A DNA stretch of 64,000 nucleotides from Vibrio atlanticus (GTDB lineage Bacteria; Pseudomonadota; Gammaproteobacteria; Enterobacterales; Vibrionaceae). Every line of letters starts with the position of its first letter. Positions within the stretch are counted from its first letter, which is position 1. The notes beneath the pieces were generated by a model. It did not search any database and had not been told where the DNA came from. It saw only the letters and a list, made by a program, of their open reading frames with translations. Shown piece after piece: positions 35,183-44,649 of the stretch. A program made the translations under genes and the position numbers. The stretch is from positions 2,046,001 to 2,110,000 of the forward strand of contig NZ_AP025460.1 of assembly GCF_024347315.1 (NCBI RefSeq), read 5' to 3'.

Positions 35183-36475
35183 TTAGATAGTCCAGCTATT
35201 GCCCTTCTCAACCACGCTGTTCTCGGACGCATAAGAGTTGATAATGGTAAAGTTCGACTCGGCGGCAGGCTCTTGCTCAATTTGATTCATTGAAGCTCCC
35301 TCATGACGCCCTTCTACACAACCGCACTTCTCGCAAACCTTCTTCAGAATACGTACGAGTCGTTCTTGGTTCAGCGGTAAAGGGTTCCCTTTAATCGCCA
35401 CCGATTTGAGCGCGTCGGCAGACACCTCATCAAACTGGGCTTCACAGACACCAAATTCCAGTAAGCTTGGAAGCTTGAGCGTATCCAACACTTCAGACAA
35501 CCAAGAAATTGCCTCTTCCTCTGTTGCTTCTACGTTACCTGTCACTATCTGAGAAATTCGCTGATAACGCGCTAGGATGTCACTCCTCTGCTGTTCTTTC
35601 GCAACAGCGATGTTCTCCATCATCACAAATGGCGCTATGCGCGCTGTTATAACACTGTGTGGTGCAGATATCTTGCCACCTAACGCAGAAGCCAAACCAT
35701 GCGCAGCACCAAGTTTGGCGTTAGTTATCGCTATTCCCCCTAACATAGAGGAAAACGCGAGATCAGAACGCGCTTGAGGTTCATCGTAGATACACGCCTG
35801 AATGACAGAGCCACTCAGCTTACGTAAGCCTTCTTCACAGATCATATCAGTCAGTGGGTTCGGTTCACCGCACACATAGGCTTCCATTAGATGGGTAAAT
35901 GCGTCCATAGCACCTCGCCCCGACAAATACAGATTCGTACCATGAGTTAGGGTTGGGTCAACAATCGCAACGTCAGCCAGCATGTCTGGGTTTCTAAGGC
36001 TGATTTTCACTTGGTCTTGCCCTGATTTCAGCACCGCGTTTTTAGTGACTTCTGCACCTGTACTCGCTGTGGTTGGAATCGCAATGAACGGAAGTGGTTT
36101 GGTTTTAAGAGGGACATTACGCCCAACGACTTCAACATAGTCATACAAACTACCTTGGTTAGGTAAAACCGCGGCTAACGCTTTGCCCATATCGATGGCG
36201 CTACCGCCCCCCATAGCGACAACCATATCTGGCTTAAATCGACGTGCAGAAATAGCAGCCTCCTCAACCATTTTGATATTAGGTTCACCGGATACGGCAA
36301 TGTGTTGATAGCGCATACTCTGTGCATCGAGATAGTCAGTAACTATTGAAGTGCGCTCTAATGTATTGCCAGTCACCAATAGCACGCTGTAACCGTATTG
36401 ATTAAAGAGAGACAATGAAGCGGAGAGTGCTCCATCACCAAAGATGATCTTTGTAGATGTCATAAATTGAAACAT
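35183..36475 (-). CDS. Iron-containing alcohol dehydrogenase with an unusual C-terminal tail
   Basis: 430 aa. NAD-binding motif MGGGSAIDMGKA (~99-110) and the metal ligands D and H in GAMDAFTHLMEAY (~195), AAHGLASALGG (~267) and APHSVI (~281) are intact. Group III alcohol dehydrogenases are usually ~380-390 aa; here about 45 extra residues follow ILKKVCEKCG. The tail contains CEKCGC, an acidic stretch and ends VEKGNSWTI. Substrate cannot be read from the sequence. Its 5' region is rich in dyads and in an unusual homopolymer tract. Confidence 0.85.
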   Translation of the reverse strand: MFQFMTSTKIIFGDGALSASLSLFNQYGYSVLLVTGNTLERTSIVTDYLDAQSMRYQHIAVSGEPNIKMVEEAAISARRFKPDMVVAMGGGSAIDMGKALAAVLPNQGSLYDYVEVVGRNVPLKTKPLPFIAIPTTASTGAEVTKNAVLKSGQDQVKISLRNPDMLADVAIVDPTLTHGTNLYLSGRGAMDAFTHLMEAYVCGEPNPLTDMICEEGLRKLSGSVIQACIYDEPQARSDLAFSSMLGGIAITNAKLGAAHGLASALGGKISAPHSVITARIAPFVMMENIAVAKEQQRSDILARYQRISQIVTGNVEATEEEAISWLSEVLDTLKLPSLLEFGVCEAQFDEVSADALKSVAIKGNPLPLNQERLVRILKKVCEKCGCVEGRHEGASMNQIEQEPAAESNFTIINSYASENSVVEKGNSWTI

Positions 36476-37006
36476 GGTGCCTCCTGCGCCTATGACCGAA
36501 CAAAACTGCGAACTCTTGGTTTTTAGAAAATTGATTTCTGGAAATTGGTCTCTTGGATTTTACATTTGGAATTTGATTTTCGTATTTACAACACAATCTC
36601 GCCCCCCCCAAAAAAAATACGAATGCACTAAAACATCATTACTTCAGACAGCTTACAGAATATGGTTCCATACCTAGATAAAGGATGCCTCGTTCTGCGT
36701 TTGATTTTTTTGACAAGGTGCAACTTGTCGCACTAAATATCGACTAAAGTTGCAATCTTAGGGGGAATTCACATACTAATATTGAGGGGAATTCACGATG
36801 ACAGTGGCCAGTAAACAAGACTCTAGCCTTTTATGATTAATATTTGCGCTGATAGGCAAAACCTATCGTATTAAGAGGCAATTCCATCTTTATTTCCCCA
36901 TGCCATTGAGGCATAGTTGGTTTTAAGAAATTTTGAGTGGCATTCATAATAGAATAGTTAACATAAATGAGTTAACGAGCCTCATCCCGTATTTAGGAGA
37001 AATTAA
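36476..37006 (+). other. Intergenic region with dyads, repeats and a C8A8 tract
   Basis: 531 bp between the divergent Fe-ADH and grxA genes. It contains a C8 (36602-36609) and A8 (36610-36617) tract inside an inverted repeat TTCGTATTT (36579-36587)/AAATACGAA (36615-36623); a GACAAG-N6-CTTGTC dyad (36712-36729); TGCAACTT (36719)/AAGTTGCA (36747); and two GGGGAATTCAC copies 24 bp apart (36762, 36786). The second is followed by a 12-codon frame from ATG 36799 with GAGGGG upstream. The grxA Shine-Dalgarno AGGAG lies before 37007. No larger gene seen. Confidence 0.7.
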
Positions 37007-37270
37007 ATGTTTGTAGTTATTTTTGGTCGCCCTGCTTGTCCATTCTGTGTTCGCGCAAAAGAGCATGCTGAAACTCTTAAAGCTAAACGCGATGACTTCA
37101 ACTACCGTTACGTTGACATCCACGCTGAAGGCATCAGCAAAGCTGACCTAGAGAAGACTGTTGGTAAACCTGTAGACACAGTTCCACAAATCTTCATCGA
37201 CCAAGATCACATTGGCGGCTGCACAGAATTTGAAGCATACGCAAAAGAAAACCTAGGTCTTTTCGACTAA
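37007..37270 (+). CDS. grxA: Glutaredoxin 1 (GrxA)
   Basis: 87 aa, close to E. coli Grx1 (85 aa). Active site CPFC (E. coli has CPYC) in FGRPACPFCVRAKEHAE, cis-proline in TVPQIFID and the glutathione-binding GGCTEFEAY. It reduces disulfides, including ribonucleotide reductase, with glutathione. ATG 37007 has AGGAG upstream. Followed by its own terminator. The presence of ybjL next follows the arrangement of E. coli grxA-ybjC/ybjL. Confidence 0.92.
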   Translation: MFVVIFGRPACPFCVRAKEHAETLKAKRDDFNYRYVDIHAEGISKADLEKTVGKPVDTVPQIFIDQDHIGGCTEFEAYAKENLGLFD

Positions 37271-37347
37271 ACTGGGATTTCTCAAACGAAAATCGAGGCT
37301 AAAGCCTAAACAGCTGATAGATAAAACAGTTAGACTGTATGATTGAT

Positions 37348-37380
37348 ATAAAGCCCGCTCATTGTAGCGGGCTTTTTTAT
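37348..37380 (+). terminator. grxA terminator
   Basis: AAAGCCCGCT-CATTG-TAGCGGGCTTTTTT: 10-bp GC-rich stem and T-run. Confidence 0.9.
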
Positions 37381-37517
37381 GACAATTTTTCAACCGGAGT
37401 AAGATTAAGGTCAATATCGAATAAAATTGAAAATAGCACTTATAATTTATTTATATTTAGATACAATTCATTCCTCAAACTGATCCTGTGTTTCACGCTA
37501 ATTATTGAGCAATCACT

Positions 37518-39200
37518 GTGAATATCGACGTTGTCTTGCTGTTAAAACAAAACCCCATCCTTCTCATTTTTGTTGTGTTATCTATTGGCCTCGCCATTGG
37601 TAAAATTCGTTTCGGTAGTCTCCAACTAGGAAATTCAATCGGTGTTCTGATTACTTCTCTTATCATGGGACATCTTGGCTTTTCCTTTAACGCCGACGCT
37701 CTCACGATTGGTTTCATGCTCTTCATTTACTGTGTAGGTATTGAAGCTGGCCCCAACTTCTTCGGTATATTCTTCAGAGACGGTAAGCATTACCTCATTC
37801 TTAGCCTCGTTGTACTTTCTACGGCTATTGCCCTTACTTATTTTTGCAGCGAATATTTAGGTCTTGGTTTCGGACTTTCCGCCGGCATGATGGCGGGAGC
37901 ACTAACTGCAACACCAATATTAGTTGGTGCGCAAGATGCACTCAATTCAGGTTTAGCTGAAGTGCCAAGAAACATGGACCTGGGTCTGGTCATAGAAAAC
38001 CTCTCTGTAGGTTACGCGATGGCTTATTTAGTCGGCTTAATCAGTATGATTATGTTTGCCCGCCTTATTCCAAAGCTTCAGAAAGTAAACCTACACGACT
38101 CTGCAGAACAAATAGCTCAAGAGCGTGGCCTAGGCACCTCTGGCCAGCGTAAGGTTTACTTACCTATTATCCGAGCTTATCGTGTGGGACCAGAACTCAT
38201 TACCTGGACTGATGGCAAGAACCTTCGTGAGCTTGGCATCTATCGCCAAACTGGTTGCTACATCGAGCGGATCCGACGTAATGGTATTCTTGCCCACCCT
38301 GATGGCGATGCCATTCTGCAAGAAGGTGATGAAATCGCATTAGTTGGCTTCCCTGACAGCCACGCTCGTCTTGATCCAAGTTTCCGAAACGGCAAAGAAG
38401 TTTTTGACCGTAATCTTCTCGATCTACGAATCGTTGAAGAAGAGATCGTCGTTAAAAGTGACAACATCGCGGGTAAGCGTTTATCTGACTTAAACTTATC
38501 CGAATACGGCTGTTTCCTTAACCGCGTAGTAAGAGCTCAAATTGAAATGCCGATGGACTTAAACATCGTACTTTCTAAAGGTGATGTACTACAAGTCAGT
38601 GGTGAAAAGAGCCGTGTTCACGGCCTTGCAGAAAAAATTGGTTTCATCTCGATTCACAGCCAAATGGCCGATTTGACGGCTTTCTGTAGCTTCTTCATTC
38701 TGGGTATTTTGTTTGGTTTGATCACCATGACATTCGGACAAGTCTCATTTGGTTTAGGTAATGCGGTTGGTCTTCTTTTATCAGGCATCATGCTTGGCTT
38801 CTTACGAGCGAACCACCCTACCTTCGGTTACGTTCCTCAAGGGGCGTTGAATATGGTTAAAGATCTCGGTTTGATGTTCTTTATGGTCGGTATCGGCTTG
38901 AGCGCCGGGGGTAAGATATTTGAGCATTTGACCCAAGTGGGTCCGCAAGTTATCGGGATAGCACTTATCGTGAGTGTACTGCCGGTATTCTTCGCTTACT
39001 TAGTCGGCGCTTACGCACTGAAAATGAATCGAGCTCTTCTTTTTGGAGCCATCATTGGCGCACGAACCTGTGCTCCGGCGATGGACATAGTGAATGACCA
39101 CGCTCGTTCAACTATCCCAGCACTGGGGTACGCGGGTACGTACGCAATAGCCAATATATTGATGACCTTAGCGGGTACCTTTATCATTATCATTAGCTAG
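37518..39200 (+). CDS. ybjL: Putative transporter YbjL (AspT/AAE family)
   Basis: 560 aa with the family layout: ~5 N-terminal TM helices (1-180), two RCK_C/TrkA-C domains (~205-375; [16 protein letters not shown] in parts) and ~5 C-terminal helices (~385-560) ending in FIIIIS. Duplicate AspT-like motifs occur: [16 protein letters not shown] and [16 protein letters not shown]. The length matches E. coli YbjL (561 aa). Substrate unproven; AspT members are aspartate:alanine exchangers. The start at GTG 37518 is as for E. coli. Confidence 0.86.
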   Translation: MNIDVVLLLKQNPILLIFVVLSIGLAIGKIRFGSLQLGNSIGVLITSLIMGHLGFSFNADALTIGFMLFIYCVGIEAGPNFFGIFFRDGKHYLILSLVVLSTAIALTYFCSEYLGLGFGLSAGMMAGALTATPILVGAQDALNSGLAEVPRNMDLGLVIENLSVGYAMAYLVGLISMIMFARLIPKLQKVNLHDSAEQIAQERGLGTSGQRKVYLPIIRAYRVGPELITWTDGKNLRELGIYRQTGCYIERIRRNGILAHPDGDAILQEGDEIALVGFPDSHARLDPSFRNGKEVFDRNLLDLRIVEEEIVVKSDNIAGKRLSDLNLSEYGCFLNRVVRAQIEMPMDLNIVLSKGDVLQVSGEKSRVHGLAEKIGFISIHSQMADLTAFCSFFILGILFGLITMTFGQVSFGLGNAVGLLLSGIMLGFLRANHPTFGYVPQGALNMVKDLGLMFFMVGIGLSAGGKIFEHLTQVGPQVIGIALIVSVLPVFFAYLVGAYALKMNRALLFGAIIGARTCAPAMDIVNDHARSTIPALGYAGTYAIANILMTLAGTFIIIIS

Positions 39201-39236
39201 TTTATTCAGCGTTATAACGCTTTAGATTAGATATTT

Positions 39237-39276
39237 TAAATGCACTAATTCATCTTTGAGTTAGTGCATTTTTTAT
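39237..39276 (+). terminator. ybjL terminator
   Basis: AAATGCACTAA and TTAGTGCATTTTTT flank a 12-nt loop; T-run follows. Confidence 0.85.
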
Positions 39277-39330
39277 TACTTAATCTCTTTTCTCATCCCA
39301 CATCTCTATACTACTTCCCTCAAACTACAG

Positions 39331-39372
39331 ACAAAAAAATAGGCGCTCAATGAGCGCCTATTTCGTTTTGAT
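39331..39372 (-). terminator. fabV terminator
   Basis: AAAAAAATAGGCGCTCA/TGAGCGCCTATTTC: long perfect stem, T-run on the minus strand. Confidence 0.88.
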
Positions 39373-39385
39373 TCGATTGTTTGAA

Positions 39386-40588
39386 TTAGATGTCAGCTAC
39401 ATCAAATTCAACAGCTGTCTCAACGTCAGCTTCGTAATCAACACCATCAACACCGAAACCGAACAACTTCAAGAACTCTTCTTTGTACTCTACGTAGTCA
39501 GTCAGTTCTTTCAGGTTTTCAGTTGTGATTTGAGGCCATAGGTTACGACAATGCTCTTGAATGTCGTCACGAAGTTCTAGGTCGTCTAGACGTAGACGGT
39601 TCACTTCGTCAACTTCTGCTGCGCTACCATCTTCTTTGTATAAACGTTGGCTGAACATACGGAAGATCTGTTCCATACAACCTTCGTGAATGCCTTCTTC
39701 ACGCATTTTCTTGAACACCATAGCGATGTAAAGAGGCATAACAGGGATTGCAGAACTTGCTTGAGTCACAACAGACTTAAGAACAGCAACGTTTGCAGTA
39801 CCACCAGTTTGGCCTAGTTTCTCGTTAAGCGCTGACGCTGCACGGTCTAGATCCATCTTAGCTTTACCTAGCGCGCCATCCCAGTAGATTGGCCACGTTA
39901 GCTCAGTACCGATGTAGCTGTAAGCAACAGTCTTACAACCGTCAGCTAGAACACCCGCTTCAGAAAGTGCGTTGATCCAAAGTTCCCAATCTTCACCGCC
40001 CATTACAGTAACAGTGTCTTTGATCTCTTCTTCAGTAGCAGGCTCAACGCTTGCTTCAATGATCGCATCTTTGTTTGTATCTACCGCTGTAGATGTGTAA
40101 GTCTCACCGATAGGTTTAAGAGATGAACGAATCACTTCGCCAGTCTCTGGCATTTTACGCACTGGAGATGCCAGTGAGTACACAACCATATCGATTTGAC
40201 CTAGATCTTCTTTGATCAGGTCAATTGTTTTCTGTTTAGCTTCGTTAGAGAAAGCATCGCCGTTAAGGCTTTTTGAATACAGGCCTTCTTCTTTAGCTAG
40301 CTTATCGAACGCTGCTGAGTTGTAAAAACCAGCTGTGCCCGGCTTTTTCTCAGTACCGGCTTTCTCGAAGAAAACACCGATAGTTGAAGCGCCGCCACCA
40401 AATGCAGCCGCAATACGTGAAGACAAGCCGTAGCCACTTGAAGAGCCAACAACGAGTACACGTTTAGGTGCATTTGCGATTGGGCCTTGAGCTTTTGTGT
40501 AAGCAATTTGTTCTTTTACATTAGCTTCACAACCGACTGGATGTGTTGTAGTACAGATGAATCCGCGAATTCGAGGTTTGATGATCAT
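39386..40588 (-). CDS. fabV: Enoyl-ACP reductase FabV
   Basis: 400 aa from ATG 40588, chosen over 40594 because AAGGAAG lies ~8 nt upstream. The cofactor-binding [13 protein letters not shown] and the catalytic pair Y235 and K244 ([10 protein letters not shown]) fall at the residue numbers known for V. cholerae FabV. It performs the last reduction of fatty-acid elongation with NADH and is resistant to triclosan, unlike FabI. Adjacent IS and fadE suggest a local fatty-acid region, but fabV has its own promoter region (40589-40760). Confidence 0.95.
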   Translation of the reverse strand: MIIKPRIRGFICTTTHPVGCEANVKEQIAYTKAQGPIANAPKRVLVVGSSSGYGLSSRIAAAFGGGASTIGVFFEKAGTEKKPGTAGFYNSAAFDKLAKEEGLYSKSLNGDAFSNEAKQKTIDLIKEDLGQIDMVVYSLASPVRKMPETGEVIRSSLKPIGETYTSTAVDTNKDAIIEASVEPATEEEIKDTVTVMGGEDWELWINALSEAGVLADGCKTVAYSYIGTELTWPIYWDGALGKAKMDLDRAASALNEKLGQTGGTANVAVLKSVVTQASSAIPVMPLYIAMVFKKMREEGIHEGCMEQIFRMFSQRLYKEDGSAAEVDEVNRLRLDDLELRDDIQEHCRNLWPQITTENLKELTDYVEYKEEFLKLFGFGVDGVDYEADVETAVEFDVADI

Positions 40589-40757
40589 ATTCAACTTCCT
40601 TAAAAAATCAGGTTAAGGATAAGAGTTTCGTGCGCAAATGGCATCTAATTTCTGTAAAAATGTGGTGAAAATGCAAGTGGTTGGAGCACTCAACTGATAT
40701 TTGCTGACTAAGTCACCATTTGTTAACGCATGTATTGAGACTTCTACGACAAAAACT

Positions 40758-40777
40758 AAAAAAGGCACCTTATTAGG
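40758..40777 (-). terminator. Left part of the fadE terminator, split by IS insertion
   Basis: Here AAAAAAGGCACCTTATTAGG, and at 42281-42300 CCTTATTAGGTGCC then TTTT. Removing one 10-bp duplicate restores AAAAGGCACCT-TATT-AGGTGCCTTTT, the terminator expected for fadE on the minus strand. Confidence 0.82.
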
Positions 40778-40793
40778 CTGTCTCTTATACACA

Positions 40794-40825
40794 AATCCCT
40801 AAGCCACGCTTGGGGATTTTTTTTG
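40794..40825 (+). terminator. Inward-facing terminator inside the IS50-like left end (copy 2)
   Basis: Same 10-bp stem and eight-T run as in copy 1. Here the adjacent gene fabV points away, so the terminator only protects the transposase from outside transcription. Confidence 0.82.
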
Positions 40826-40880
40826 AACTATTTTTAGGTTTCATGATCTGATCATCTAAGCAATGACAAGGATGATTATC

Positions 40881-42257
40881 ATGACCTATATAGAGCCAAC
40901 CCTTTGGGCACAAAAACAGTTCGGTCAAGCCCACCTTAATGACCCTAGACGCACTCAAAGACTCGTTGCTCTCGCAGCCTCACTGGCCGAGCAGCCTGGC
41001 GTACCCGTCTCGAAACTCATTATCTCCCCTGCTGAAATGGAAGGGGCTTATCGCTTCATCCGTAATGAGCAAATCAAAGCAGAAGATATCGCAGAAGCGG
41101 GTTTTTATGTCACCGCACAAGAAGCATTAGAGCAACAAACACTTCTTGCCTTAGAAGACACCACTTCTCTCAGTTACTCCCATCGCAGCATTCGAGATGA
41201 ACTCGGGCACTCCAATCAAGGCAATCGACATCGCGCCATGTTCGTACACTCAACCTTACTTTTTGCTCCCGACACTCAATCTGTTATTGGTTTAATTGAA
41301 CAACAGCGCTGGACTCGTGATATAGAAAAGCGAGGTCAAAGGCACCAGCATGCGACTCGACCATACAAAGAGAAAGAAAGTTATAAGTGGGAACAAGCCT
41401 CTCGCCATGTCGCTGAGCGACTTGGCGATAAAATTTCGGATGTCATTTCTGTGTGCGATAGAGAAGCCGACCTATTTGAATACCTCACTTACAAGCGAGA
41501 GCAACAACAAAGGTTCCTCGTTCGCTCAATGCAAAGCCGCTGTATTGAAGAGCATGATAATCGTCTTTATAGCTATGCCTCTACCCTGTTATCAGCCGGA
41601 GAGAAAGTGCTCGAAATACCGCAAAAAGGCGGTCGTAAAGCTCGCAAGGCTCATTTAGATATCAAATATGCCCCCGTGACACTCAAGTCTCCTGCTAACA
41701 AGAAAGAGTTCGATAACATTCCGCTTTACTACGTGGGATGTATAGAACAAGGAGAGAGTGGTAATAAGCTCGCATGGCACTTACTGACTTCAGAGCCGAT
41801 AACGAGCAAGGAAGAGGCACTCAAAATCGTCAGTTATTATGAGCGGCGCTGGCTAATAGAAGATTTTCATAAAGTCTGGAAAAGTGAAGGGACTGAAGTT
41901 GAGCAACTGAGAATGCAAAGTAAGGATAACTTAGAAAGGCTCAGCGTCGTTTTGGCTTTTATCGCGACTCGGTTACTCCAGTTGAGGTTTATGAATGAAT
42001 CAGACGAGTTATCTAAGAGCAGTTGTGAGCAGGTATTAAAAGGCAAAGCGTGGAAGTTAATGTGGCTCAAGTTGGAGAGCAAAAAACTACCGAAAGAAGC
42101 GCCTAATATATCATGGGCTTACAACGGTATTGCTCGGTTAGGTGGTTGGAAGAATACCAAGCGAACAGGTCGCGCTTCTATAAAGACGTTATGGCAAGGA
42201 TGGCTTAGGTTACAAACCATCCTTGAAGGGTATGAACTCGCTAAGTCTCTTGATTAA
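40881..42257 (+). CDS. IS4-family transposase of the IS50/Tn5 group, copy 2
   Basis: 458 aa from ATG 40881, with the same start logic and catalytic residues as copy 1 (D93, D193, E327), and S380 instead of T380. No stop or frameshift separates it from the other copy, so both appear intact. Very high nucleotide identity indicates recent transposition or gene conversion. Confidence 0.92.
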   Translation: MTYIEPTLWAQKQFGQAHLNDPRRTQRLVALAASLAEQPGVPVSKLIISPAEMEGAYRFIRNEQIKAEDIAEAGFYVTAQEALEQQTLLALEDTTSLSYSHRSIRDELGHSNQGNRHRAMFVHSTLLFAPDTQSVIGLIEQQRWTRDIEKRGQRHQHATRPYKEKESYKWEQASRHVAERLGDKISDVISVCDREADLFEYLTYKREQQQRFLVRSMQSRCIEEHDNRLYSYASTLLSAGEKVLEIPQKGGRKARKAHLDIKYAPVTLKSPANKKEFDNIPLYYVGCIEQGESGNKLAWHLLTSEPITSKEEALKIVSYYERRWLIEDFHKVWKSEGTEVEQLRMQSKDNLERLSVVLAFIATRLLQLRFMNESDELSKSSCEQVLKGKAWKLMWLKLESKKLPKEAPNISWAYNGIARLGGWKNTKRTGRASIKTLWQGWLRLQTILEGYELAKSLD

Positions 42258-42311
42258 CCAGACTTGTGATCAAGAGACAGCCTTATTAGGTGCCTTTTAT
42301 CATTTCCTTAT

Positions 42312-44594
42312 CTAAGCAACGCTATTTAGCTTAGGTTTTAACTCTTTTCGCGTCAAAGTTTCGCTAAAATCATGACTGAAGTGGTCAACTTGAATCGCTG
42401 TATAGCGTAGTTTATCAGCAGCAACAATTTGGTCGACTTCTTCTTGTGTCAGAACGTCAGCAGCAAGTGCTTGAGCCAGTTTGTCTGCCAACAAGCCTTT
42501 ACGAGCCACTTTGCCCTCTTTCACTGCTTTGAAGATTTTACGCTCCAGAGGCTTGATGCTGTACATCGCATTGAACGCGTTCTCCATAAGGCCAACACTA
42601 TCATCCTCTTCCTTGCCGATGTAGCAAAGGTGAGTCAGACGTTCACGGTGTGCTCCCGGAGTCATCAAGCTTTCTGCTAGTTGAACTGTTAGGTTATCAC
42701 TTGGTTTTTCGAAGTGGTTACCTACAGGGAAAACTAGACCTTTAAGTACTTTACCAACCATCTTGTTCGGGAAGTTACGGTACGCTTCTTGTAACGACTT
42801 AGCCGCATTGTGGAAACAGTGTTGAACCGCGTAGTGGACGTAGTCTAGGTCAGCTTGTTGACGACCTTCGTCTTCATACTTCTTAAGCGCAGCAGACGCC
42901 ATGTATAGGTAACTTAGACCATCACCTAAACGTGCAGAGATAAGCTCTTTACGTTTCAGTTCACCACCTAGCGTCAGCATTGCGAAATCCGCACTCACTG
43001 CAAGCGCACGGCTCAAACGAGTCAAATCTTGGTAGTAAGGCTTAGTTGGACCGCTCATGTCGGCTTTAATGAACTTAGAGCCAGTTAGTGCTGCGCCAAA
43101 CGCGCCGAACGTGTTCTTAGTTGCGTGAGAGATGTGCTTGAACAACAAGCTATCAAAGTCTTTTGCACCTTGCTTCTCGTCTGGGTTCGCTGCCGCTTCC
43201 ATTTCGCTCAATACGTATGGGTGACAACGTGTCGCACCTTGACCGAAGATCATCAGGTTACGAGTTAGAATGTTCGCACCTTCTACTGTGATAGCAACTG
43301 GAATACCTAGGTAAGGCGCAGCCAAGTAGTTCATTGGGCCATCTTGAATTGCACGACCTGAATGGATATCCATTGAGTCATTCAGAATAGTACGAGCCAT
43401 CTCTGTCATGTGATACTTCGCGATAGCCGTTACGATACCCGGCTTCTCTTTCATATCAAGTGAAGTGGTTGTCAGTGTACGAGTCGCTTCTAATAGATAC
43501 GTTAAACCACCAATACGGCCTAAGCTCTCTGCAACACCTTCAAATTTACCAATCGACATACCGAACTGCTTACGAACATAAGCGTATGCGCCGGTCGTTT
43601 TCGCTGTTAGGTGGCCCATCGCCGTACCAAGTGCGGGTAATGAGATACCACGACCTGCAGACAAACATTCCACCAGCATACGCCAGCCTTTACCTGCGTA
43701 ATCTGCGCCACCGATTAGCCATTCCATAGGAATAAATACATCGTGACCGCGTGTTGGGCCATTCATAAACGCAAGACCAAGTGGATCATGACGCTCACCG
43801 ATCACAACACCTTCGTGGTCTGCCGGGATAAGCGCACAAGTGATACCAATGTCTTCTTTGTCACCCAGTAGCTTTTCTGGATCGTGCAGTTTGAAAGCCA
43901 AACCAAGTACCGTTGCCACTGGTGCAAGCGTAATGTAACGCTTGTTCCAGTTAAGCTTGATGCCTAGTGTCTCTTTACCTTCGTGCATGCCCATACACAC
44001 AGTGCCGACATCAGGGATACCACCCGCATCAGAACCTGCTTCAGGGCCTGTTAGTGCGAAACAAGGGATATCTGTACCGTCAGCTAGACGTGGAAGCCAG
44101 TAGTCTTTTTGATCTTGAGTTCCGTAGTGAGACAGTAGCTCACCAGGGCCAAGAGAGTTTGGAACCATTACCGAAACCGCGGTACTGATACTACGCGTTG
44201 CAATCTTAGTTACGATTGTAGAGTTGGCGTGCGCCGAAAATTCACGGCCGCCGTACCCTTTCGCGATAATTAGCGAGAAGAAACGCTCTTTGCGTAAGAA
44301 GTTCCACACCTCTTCAGGAAGGTCCCGGTCTTCTTTCACAATTTTGTGGTCATCAAGCATAGCGAGTAGAGTTTCAAGTTCATTGTCCATGAACGATTGC
44401 TCTTCTGCTGTCAGCTGTGGCTTTGGATATTGGTGTAGCTTAGTGAAATCTGGTTTACCAGAAAACAGCTCTCCGTCCCACCACACGCTACCCGCTTCCA
44501 TCGCTTCTTTCTCGGTGCTAGATAGGGGTGGTAGTACTTTTTTAAAGAGTTTAAAAGCTGGGTCACTTACCCATTTTTGTCTTAGAGAGCTCAT
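42312..44594 (-). CDS. fadE: Acyl-CoA dehydrogenase FadE
   Basis: 760 aa, slightly shorter than E. coli FadE (814 aa). The FAD-binding FALTGPEAGSDAGG (~190), ISLPALGTAMGHLTAK, IHSGRAIQDGPMNYL and the C-terminal FadE-specific domain are present. It catalyses the first step of beta-oxidation at the inner membrane. AAAGGATC precedes ATG 44594. It lies 55 bp after psrA on the same strand, probably one operon. Its terminator was split by the IS50-like element, so its transcript may now extend antisense to the transposase and towards fabV. Confidence 0.9.
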   Translation of the reverse strand: MSSLRQKWVSDPAFKLFKKVLPPLSSTEKEAMEAGSVWWDGELFSGKPDFTKLHQYPKPQLTAEEQSFMDNELETLLAMLDDHKIVKEDRDLPEEVWNFLRKERFFSLIIAKGYGGREFSAHANSTIVTKIATRSISTAVSVMVPNSLGPGELLSHYGTQDQKDYWLPRLADGTDIPCFALTGPEAGSDAGGIPDVGTVCMGMHEGKETLGIKLNWNKRYITLAPVATVLGLAFKLHDPEKLLGDKEDIGITCALIPADHEGVVIGERHDPLGLAFMNGPTRGHDVFIPMEWLIGGADYAGKGWRMLVECLSAGRGISLPALGTAMGHLTAKTTGAYAYVRKQFGMSIGKFEGVAESLGRIGGLTYLLEATRTLTTTSLDMKEKPGIVTAIAKYHMTEMARTILNDSMDIHSGRAIQDGPMNYLAAPYLGIPVAITVEGANILTRNLMIFGQGATRCHPYVLSEMEAAANPDEKQGAKDFDSLLFKHISHATKNTFGAFGAALTGSKFIKADMSGPTKPYYQDLTRLSRALAVSADFAMLTLGGELKRKELISARLGDGLSYLYMASAALKKYEDEGRQQADLDYVHYAVQHCFHNAAKSLQEAYRNFPNKMVGKVLKGLVFPVGNHFEKPSDNLTVQLAESLMTPGAHRERLTHLCYIGKEEDDSVGLMENAFNAMYSIKPLERKIFKAVKEGKVARKGLLADKLAQALAADVLTQEEVDQIVAADKLRYTAIQVDHFSHDFSETLTRKELKPKLNSVA

Positions 44595-44649
44595 AGTTCA
44601 GATCCTTTTGTTCACTATATTGTTTGTGAATATTTTGCTTTTTATTGTT

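Larger units (their letters stand above)
40778..42280 (+). mobile_element. IS50/Tn5-like insertion sequence, copy 2 (1503 bp)
   Basis: Same ends and length as copy 1. A 10-bp target duplication CCTTATTAGG lies at 40768-40777 and 42281-42290. Differences from copy 1 are a handful of single bases, only one changing the protein. The insertion lies between the 5' region of fabV and the 3' end of fadE. Confidence 0.93.

Noticed and set aside
36602..36617. C8A8 tract as a phase-variation switch
   Set aside because: Not in a coding region or between -10 and -35 elements that I could place. Kept only as a point to check.
36799..36837. 12-codon frame with a good Shine-Dalgarno before grxA
   Set aside because: Too short to support, and no conservation evidence; could be a decayed gene start.
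15203..42280. A composite transposon bounded by the two IS50-like copies
   Set aside because: Each copy has its own complete 10-bp duplication (GCTATTAAGC and CCTTATTAGG). A composite unit would share one duplication at the outer ends only.
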